Shown: piece by piece, positions 57,269-64,000 of the stretch | How the letters are laid out: every line of letters starts with the position of its first letter | How positions within the stretch are numbered: the stretch's first letter is position 1 | DNA from: Catonia carolina | Lineage: Eukaryota; Arthropoda; Insecta; Hemiptera; Achilidae | Assembly: GCA_035578175.1 (NCBI GenBank) | Contig: JAQMRL010000002.1 | Coordinates: 76,923,645-76,987,644 of the forward strand | Direction of reading: 5' to 3' | DNA length: 64,000 nucleotides | Position numbers and translations under genes: made by a program | Notes under the pieces: generated by a model | Databases searched by the model: none | What the model was told of the DNA's origin: nothing | The model's input: the letters and a program-made list of their open reading frames with translations, nothing else

Positions 57269-58303
57269 GAGTAAATCCTCCTCACTTATCAGACCTGTAT
57301 GGGGCAGACTTTTGGTCGGGTAATTGAGAAATCTGATAATCGGGGGTTTTCATATCCGAAATGTTTTTTTGTTTTCGGGCTACAGATTTAGTTTAAGGGT
57401 GAGTACGTATACTGATAGAATTCAAATTTTAAATTTCAAAAGTGATGATTTTATTTTTTCCTGGATTCTTTTTATATATCTCCAATTTCCTGATTCCGTA
57501 CTCATTCATTATAAACTCGGTTGGTACCCGAGATTCTAACATTTCAAATATTTAATTTTATCACCAATATTAAGTACAACATGTTTACGTTTCATACTGA
57601 CTGACGCCATTTTGTAAGAAACACGCACAAATGATTATTAAATCACAGTCACTAGTAACGATAAAATGTAGTGGCGTAAAGTAAATAAACTGGCAAGTTG
57701 AATGAGGACGTGTGTACGTATCTCGACGACACTGTTGTAGACTAAAGATAGGTGATTGACCTAACAATAAGGGTTTAGTGCGGAGGGAGCGTACAATTTG
57801 TGGGAGGGGATAACCACTACAGTTGTAGCATTGTGTACTGGGGTTGTGCGTTATTTAACTTTGTAAAACCATTTTAGAAACAAAGTGGTTTGAACGCATG
57901 CGCATACTTGACTACTTGGACCCTGCATACCCCTCCCCCTCCCACCTACGGTTAGATGTACACTCAGAGTGTTGTTGATAATTGACAACACCCGTTGTAT
58001 TTTGTAGCCATGCTGTTTGTTCCATTGTTGATTAGATACACTGCGCTATTGCAGTACGTACAAGACTATACTAATGCAGACGCACGTCTTGCTCACCACT
58101 CTCCTTACCATAATTCATATCTAGAGTACTACCGTTCATTATTCGATTTTCTAAAACATCGATTGTATTATTGGATGAAAAGTATAATTTTGTATCAGTG
58201 TAGCCTTCCTGCTTAAAACGGTTTGTGCCTTTTGTTAGCAATGTTTAGGTTCCTTTAAAATCTGGTCGCATAATCTGAGGGCCGGAAAACCAAGGGTTTA
58301 CTG
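57269..58303 (-). mobile_element. Tigger/pogo-type element in unit C
   Basis: The same element as in units A and B, with TA at 57267-57268 and 58304-58305. It lacks the SINE fragment of A and the piggyBac-like insert of B, so it shows both empty sites. A 73-residue plus-strand frame at 57995-58216 corresponds to those at 18141 and 27669. Confidence 0.8.
57425..57610 (-). pseudogene. Tigger transposase N-terminal fragment (C)
   Basis: On the minus strand it starts MASVSMKRKHVVLNIGDKIK. A one-base change of frame after that breaks the continuation (ESIMNEYGI equivalents are still visible as FIMNEYGIRKLEIY). It is less intact than the B copy. Confidence 0.65.
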
Positions 58304-58393
58304 TAGTCACATTTCAGTGCTGTTTGTTGTTCATTGTAATTTGCATGAAAATTACAACTAGTCTTACCAATATAAAATTTGTATAAATGCTCA

Positions 58394-58793
58394 TTGTTGT
58401 TTAGGTCAACAGCCGAAAGGCTGGTTTGAACCTCTAGAGGTTTTACTAAGTAAAAACGAGGAGTAAGGTGGTTTACCAATGCCTTCCTCGCCGAGTTGAA
58501 AGAGTATGCTTATCAGCATGCCAGGCGCTCGGAAAAACACTCACTTTCCACCTTGCAAATGACACCTTCACTTCATTCACCACAGGGTCTGGCTGCATAG
58601 TGAAATTCATTACTCTCAGGGGAGATAACTCTGACTAGTGTCTTTTACACCTCAACCTCTTCTGTTCTTAAATAGTTCAGTCATATAAGTGGCTGGCTAT
58701 GTGATAAGAAACGGAACCATTTTTTTTAGCCCTAGACCAAACAGGTAGAGTGCAATTAAAATAACATTCCACCTGCCCGTTTTGGGCATTGAA
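58394..58793 (-). mobile_element. SINE-like repeat G, copy 5
   Basis: A full-length copy inserted in the flank shared by units A, B and C, and absent from A and B. The flanks AAATGCTCATTG and GAATCCTTATTA look like a diverged target duplication of about 12 bp. Confidence 0.75.
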
Positions 58794-59579
58794 TCCTTAT
58801 TACAACATGCAATTTTACAAACAGTTTTGTTCCATATACTTCTCTGTTTTTAGTTGTGTTGGTAAATTGTTTATATCAGACGTTTTGAAATGTTAATGAA
58901 TGTATGGTGTCTCTTGTGTATGATTACTTTTTTCTAGAAGGTGTTTTTAAACGTAATTTATTCCTAATTTTAATTGTGTAGTAAGTTGACCTAATGAACT
59001 TGTATTGTTTTATTACCCTGTATGCTACATTTTTTAAATTTATTTTACAATGCTAAAGTAACGTTATAAATTTATAATCAGTTTTCAAATGAAAGTTGTT
59101 CTTAATTCAATTTGGGTTTTTTTGTATCTATTTTTTATTACATAACATTTGTTATATTTTATTTACTCTTTTAATAGTTTCTGATATTGTACCTAAATAA
59201 ATGAATTGGTCTGTATAAAATACTGTAATAATAAGCTGTCAGTTTATGGAATATGGGTGGTTAGACAAATTATTGGTAGTAGTCATGCGTAATATACTTT
59301 TATCAAAAACATTTATCATCCTGTTTAGTTAATTAAATCAAACTTAATTTATTGATGTTTTCGATTGATATTGAATTAATTAGTTTACTTTTAAATTGAT
59401 TGAACTTATGAATTGATAATTTGTATTATTTAATTTTCATCTGTGCTACGTTTTGTTAATTTATCTTTTACAATTCTAAAGGTTTTTTATTTTTTAAATT
59501 TGTGTAGTTTTCTTATATTGAAAGATATTGTTATGTGTTTTTCATTAGTTTTAATCTTTTGTTGTTGTTTATTATTTGT
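58794..59579. other. AT-rich shared flank of unit C
   Basis: Matches the downstream flank of ZNF-A and ZNF-B in parts (for example the TTCTAGAAGGTGTTTTTAAA block). No gene is seen. Confidence 0.5.
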
Positions 59580-59920
59580 AGTGTGTTCTTAATGCTGTAT
59601 CCTTTTCTTAGATAAGAATATAAAAATGTAGATGCTTTAGGAGCATTCATGTAATCAATAAGATGTTATAGGTGGTATACCAGTTTTGTGTTTTATTAAA
59701 CGTACATCACTGTTTGGTTTTTGTAGGGCATTAAATTTGGGAGCTTGAGGATTGTTTATTACTGGTACATTAACATTATCCAATTTATAAATGATAGCAT
59801 GATGTTGCCTGTTTAATTTTCTCTCATATGCATTTGTGTTAATTATCAAATCAGTTGTAATTGTATTCTGATTATGTAATGATTAGACTCAATGCCAGTT
59901 ATGTTATGATCATCAAGTTT
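59580..59920 (-). pseudogene. Reverse-transcriptase-like scrap (C)
   Basis: A 64-residue open frame (59655-59849) reads NAYERKLNRQHHAIIYKLD, then VNVPVINNPQAPKFNALQKP and HKTGIPPITSY. A stop and then (in another frame) NAPKAST..YSYLRK follow. The P-x-x-x-AL-K and HK-x-x-IP blocks resemble the segment before motif A in some retroelement reverse transcriptases. No catalytic residues are present. The same DNA lies at 18931, 26360 and 60905. Confidence 0.3.
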
Positions 59921-60124
59921 ATTCTTGTGGTGCAATTTGGTGCAAGGTTAGCCAATTGTATTATTTTTTTTAAACAAAAACGCTCTTGTGGAATTATTTC
60001 ACCATGCAGGTTGACCAATCATAATTTAATAACCTGATTGCAATTTTCATGTCAAAGTTTCTAAGTAAATTTTTTTTTGTAAATAAAAACTTTTTTATTA
60101 TTTGTAGTGTGTTCTTAATGCTGT
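59921..60124. other. No recognisable feature
   Basis: AT-rich sequence with a second copy of a TTATTTGTAGTGTGTTCTTAA block at about 60100, also found at 59570. Confidence 0.4.
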
Positions 60125-60904
60125 ATCCATTTTTTTACTTTTTCTTGCCTATATGAATATATAGGAAGGAAAGTATTGTTTTCATGTCACTACCGGACCC
60201 GACACGAACATTTTCATCATAATCGGTCAACCAGAAATAGTAGTTTATTCGTGTAATTTTTCACTTTTTTGCGATTTTCTCAAAAACTGGTCCTACGATT
60301 TTTTTTAAATCGCCTCATTTACTTATTTTTTATGCTCTACAAGATAGGGTAGGTGCCATGTTTTCTTAAATTCTTGGTGAGGCTCTTTGCACGTAAAAAA
60401 ATTGTTTTTCTAAGATTGTGGCTTTAACATGCATTTTAGCGCAAAAATGTATATAAAAAAAATTGTAGTAAATTTTAAATCCTATAACTTTTATTTCAAA
60501 CATTTATTTGTATAACGTATAGTGTAGCGGTAATTAGCGATTTTCTGTTTTTTCTCGCTAAAATGTGTAAAAAATTGATTTTTTTAAGATTTCGGCCTTA
60601 GTATGCACTAAATGTCAAAAGTGCATATAATCAAATTTATAGGAAATTAAAAGATCTGTATGTTTTATTTAGAGGATTTTTTCTACAGAGCCTGGTTTAG
60701 CGTGAAAGAGTGATTTTCCATATTTTTAAGCCAAACTGAGGTTGATTTTCATTTTGCATCTTACATGTATGATTAAAATTAGATTGTGTTTAGTGAGGTT
60801 AGTTTTTTGTTCATTTTTAATGCTGTATTACTAACGTTAGGTTTATTGTTAATTATTTCCTTTGGCAAGAGAAAGTTGTTTGTGTTTCACATCATATTTT
60901 TTAG
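60125..60904 (+). repeat. R-family repeat, copy s (internal deletion)
   Basis: It starts ACTTTTTCTTGCCTATATG, loses the ATCGAGTTTTCAC to GT-run segment, resumes at ACTACCGGACCCGACACG, and ends TGTTTCACATCATATTTT. Confidence 0.8.
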
Positions 60905-61160
60905 ATAAGAATACAAAAATGTAGATGCTTTAAAAGCGTTAATGTAAATCGATAAGATATGTTATACGTGGTATACCAGTTTTTTGTTTTATTAAATGTA
61001 AATCAGTGTTTGGTTTCGGCAGGCCATTAAGGTTGGGAGTCTGAGGATTGTTTATTACTGGTACATTAACATAATCGGGTTTAATTAATTAATCAGCTGT
61101 AATTGTATTGTGATTATGTAATGATTAGACCCAATGCCAGTTATGTTATGATCTTTCAGT
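60905..61160 (-). repeat. Additional copy of the reverse-transcriptase-like flank
   Basis: Matches 59600-59900 (GGTATACCAGTTTT, GGATTGTTTATTACTGGTAC and AATGCCAGTTATGTTATGATC). R copy s lies between the two copies, so this is either a local duplication or an R insertion with duplication of the flank. Confidence 0.55.
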
Positions 61161-61208
61161 TCCTTCTCTGTACATTTGTTGAAGTGATAATGTATGTAAC
61201 TGCCCATA

Positions 61209-62336
61209 ACAGGCAGGTGGAGTGTCAAATTGTTTACACTCAATCTGTTCGTTGCAAGGCTAAAATAAATAGTTCTGTTTCTTATCACATGGTCACCCAA
61301 TTAAATGACTGAATCATTTAAGAACAGAAGAGGTAAAGGTTTAAAAGACACTAATCAGAGTTGTCTCCTCTGCAAGTAATGAATTTTATTATACAGCCAG
61401 ATCCTGTGGTGAATGAAGTGAAGGTGTCTTTTGCAGAGTGGAAAATATTTGCTTCTCAGAGGACCTGGCATGCTGATAAGGGTACTTTTCACACTCAGTG
61501 TGGATGGCAATGGTAAACCCCCTCACTCTTTGTTTTATTTAGGAAAACCTCTAGAGGTTCAAACCAGCCTTTTGGCTGTTGACCTAAACACAGAGTGTCA
61601 GATTATTTACACTCAATCTGTTCGTTGCAGGGGTAAAATAAATAGTTCTGTTTCTTATCACATGGTCAACCAATTAAATGACTTGAATCATTTAAGAACA
61701 GAAGAGGTAAAGGTTTAAAAGACACTAATCAGAGTTGTCTCCTCTGAAAGTAATGAATTTTATTATACAGCCAGATCCTGTGGTGAATGAAGTGAAGGTG
61801 TCTTTTGCAGAGTGGGAAATATTTGCTTTTCAAAGGGCCCGGCATGCTGATATGGGTACTTTTCCACTCAGTGAGGAAGGCAGCGGTAATGACCTCAATT
61901 CTCGTTTTTGCTTAGTAAAACCTCTAGAGGTTCAAACCAGCCTTTCAGCTGTTGACCTAAGCACGGAGTGTCAGATTATTTACGCTCAATCTGTTATATG
62001 CAGGGCTAAAATAAATAGTTCCTTTTCTTATCACATGGCAAGCCAATTAAATGACTTAATCATTTAAGAACAGAAGAGGTAGAGGTGTAAAAGACACTAA
62101 TTCGAGTTATCTCCTCTGAAAGTAATGAATTTCATTATACAGCCAGACCCTGTGGTGAATGAAGTGAAGGTGTCGTTTGCAGAGTGGAAAATATGTGCTT
62201 TTTTGAGGGCCTGGCATGCTGATAAGTGTACTTTTCCACTTCGTGAGTTGTGGCAATGGTAAACCACCTCACTCTTTGTTTTACTTAAGGAAACCTCTAC
62301 TGGTTCAAACCAGCCTACAGGCTCATCACCTAAATA
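61209..62336 (+). repeat. Tandem trio of SINE-like repeat G
   Basis: Three head-to-tail units (about 61209-61589, 61590-61965 and 61966-62336) each run from GGAGTGTCA(A/G)ATT..ACACTCAATCTGTT to CAGCC..GACCTAA. The orientation is opposite to that of copies 1-5. The period is about 375-380 bp. The open frames of 95 and 110 residues across the units are products of the repeat and resemble nothing known. Confidence 0.8.
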
Positions 62337-62344
62337 ACAATGTC

Positions 62345-62925
62345 TTTAAAGCAAAATACCTTTTTACAGAACTTAGATGTTCACAACTACTGCACGAGAA
62401 ACACAATCGATTTTTATGTTGTTAATCACGACACTAAATTATTTAAAACAAAAACCAACTTATGCAGGTAGAAAATACATCAATAAATTGCCACAAGATT
62501 TAAAAAGTTGTGACATTTTAAGTCGTTTTAAAAAAAGCTAAAACAATATTTGATTGATGAAACATTTTACAGCGTGCACGAAATCCTTTCTAAATAGTTT
62601 TCGGTTGAAAGTATTTAACTTCTAATTAAACAAATATTGTGTACTATTTGATACAAATGGGTTCATGACAAGCCTACTGAGTTAATCAGCAGCAGGAAAA
62701 AATTATTGGTAAGTGATGAATTTATCATTGTTTTGGACTTTTTTATTTTTAATTTTGTGTGATATTTTTGATTCAATTGGATTCATGACAAGTCTACTGA
62801 AGTAAGCAGTAGCAAAAACAATTTTTTGATGGTAAGTGATGAATTTATCATTGGTGATAAACTTTCAGTTTTATCTTGACATGTCCTATACTCTCTTTAG
62901 AGTCTCCTGGATGTAAAAAAAAAAA
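62345..62925 (+). mobile_element. LINE 3' end (jockey/CR1-like), third copy
   Basis: The sequence matches the LINE at 52469. A broken frame reads LQNLDVHNYCTRNTIDFYVV-like residues and TYAGRKYINKLPQDLKSCD. The 3' UTR follows and is partly duplicated (GGTTCATGACAAGCC near 62660 and GATTCATGACAAGTC near 62770), ending GTCTCCTGGATGTAAAAA. Confidence 0.75.
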
Positions 62926-62984
62926 TTCTTCTATATGAATATTCTTGCGAATATTCCCCTGGCATTACTACATGAAAAATCTGG

Positions 62985-63850
62985 TGTGAAACACTCACAC
63001 AACTTTCTCTTGCCAATGCAAATAATTAACAATAAACCTAACATTAGTAATAAAATATTAGAAATAAACAAAAAACGTTAGTGAAATACGTAAAATTAAA
63101 ATCGACCTCAGTTTGGCTTAAAAATACGGAAAATCGCTCCTACACGCTAAACTAGGCACTGTACAAAAAAAGCTTTAAATAAAAGTTGTAGATCTTTTAA
63201 TTTTCTACAAAATTTATTATACACACTTTTGTCGTAAAATGCATTCTAAGGCCGAAATCTTAAAAAAATCGATTTTTCACACGTTTTCGTGAGAAAAAAC
63301 AGAAAATCGCTAATTACCGCTAAACTAGGCGTTATGCAAAAAAATGTTTGAAATAAAAGTTGTAGAATTTTAAATTCTCTACAACTTTTATTATATAACG
63401 TTTTGCGCTAAAATGCATATTAAAGCCGCAATCTTAAAAAGAAAATGCTTTTACGTGAAAACAGCCTCACCCAGAATTTCAGCAAACATGGCGCCTACCC
63501 TATCTTGTAGAGAATAAAAAATTGAGTAAATGAGGTGATTTTTAAAAAAAATCGTAGGACCAGTTTTTGAGAAAATCGCAAAAAAGTGAAAAATTACACG
63601 AATAAACTACTACTTCCGGTTGACCGATTTTGATGAAAATGTTCATGTCGGGTCCGGTAGTGGTATGTAACTTAAGTTTCAAGTTCGTACGATGTTCAGT
63701 TCTTGAGATATTTTGTATACACACACAGACCAATCGCTAAAAACATGTTTTTTTGGGTTCAGGGGGTCTGAAAACGTATAGATCCGGTGAAAACTCGATT
63801 TCGAAAAATCGACATGAAAACAATACTTTCCTTCCTATATATTCATATAG
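62985..63850 (-). repeat. R-family repeat, copy t (full length)
   Basis: A well-preserved reverse copy from CTGGTGTGAAACACTCACAC to ATATAGGCAAGAGAAA, with a short CA run at 63718. It is suitable as the local reference for the family. The final 150 bp of the window (63851-64000) hold nothing I recognise. Confidence 0.85.
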
Positions 63851-64000
63851 GCAAGAGAAAATAAAAATTAATGTACTTTTGTACAACCCAAGAGAAACAC
63901 GACTTAAATAGAATTTATTTCAGTTTTAATGACAACAGAAACCCCATTTCTGTTCATGTTGCAATAAGTAACCAGTATAATTCAATAAGTACAAAGCCTA

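Noticed and set aside
61431..62067. Frames of 95 and 110 residues with similar sequence
   Set aside because: They read across tandem G repeats, and their similarity reflects the repeat, not a protein family.
62985..63850. R family as a Helitron
   Set aside because: A terminal hairpin is present, but I see no consistent TC start or CTRR end and no Rep/helicase relic, so the call is not supported.

Overview
The window is eukaryotic, AT-rich and dominated by repeats. It contains no bacterial operons, no ribosome-binding sites, no CRISPR array and no rRNA gene. Short AT-rich introns, tRNA-derived SINEs, mariner, Tigger, hAT, PIF/Harbinger, piggyBac-like and Merlin-like DNA transposons, and non-LTR retrotransposon relics together suggest an insect, plausibly a hemipteran. 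That placement is an inference from repeat content. No species marker was recognised.

The only credible host protein-coding genes are three intact paralogues of a C2H2 zinc-finger gene: ZNF-A at 15847-17037 (+), ZNF-B at 29521-30624 (-) and ZNF-C at 56140-56994 (+). A truncated fourth start, ZNF-D, lies at 54745-54816. The proteins share a cysteine-rich N-terminal region that I cannot assign to a known family. Behind it sits an array of 8, 7 or 4 nearly identical fingers that differ almost only at the DNA-contact positions. All four copies keep a 67-72 nt intron whose acceptor abuts the start codon. ZNF-A and ZNF-B lie in a roughly 6-kb inverted segmental duplication (about 13.6-19.5 kb against 26.3-32.7 kb). 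ZNF-C shares its downstream 3 kb with them, including a Tigger element, but has a different promoter side, which it shares with ZNF-D.

Layout. 0-4.5 kb: a 1-kb dispersed repeat (called R here) carrying a SINE, and a second repeat family (X) split by a hAT element and a LINE 3' end. 4.5-11.4 kb: a large palindromic element with 1.75-kb arms, carrying a mariner fold-back and a hAT insertion. 11.4-13.6 kb: tandem R copies with a long GT microsatellite. 13.6-19.5 kb: duplication unit A. 19.6-26.3 kb: mariner relics, a tRNA-derived SINE, a small satellite and a pogo-like MITE. 26.3-32.7 kb: duplication unit B. 32.7-35 kb: R copies. 35.4-38.3 kb: X with a PIF/Harbinger insertion. 38.4-41.9 kb: three tandem R units, one holding a mariner fold-back. 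41.9-47.3 kb: the second large palindrome, with its spacer inverted relative to copy 1 and a LINE inside. 47.4-54.2 kb: SINE, Merlin-like, LINE and DDE-transposase relics. 54.2-60 kb: ZNF-D and ZNF-C. 60-64 kb: R, a tandem SINE trio, a LINE tail and R.

Many insertions are dated relative to one another by target-site duplications (TA, TTAA, TAA, 8 bp, 11-13 bp), or by an empty site in another copy inside this same window. The most attractive biology is the young zinc-finger family embedded in a dense transposon landscape, and the large palindrome whose spacer appears to have flipped.
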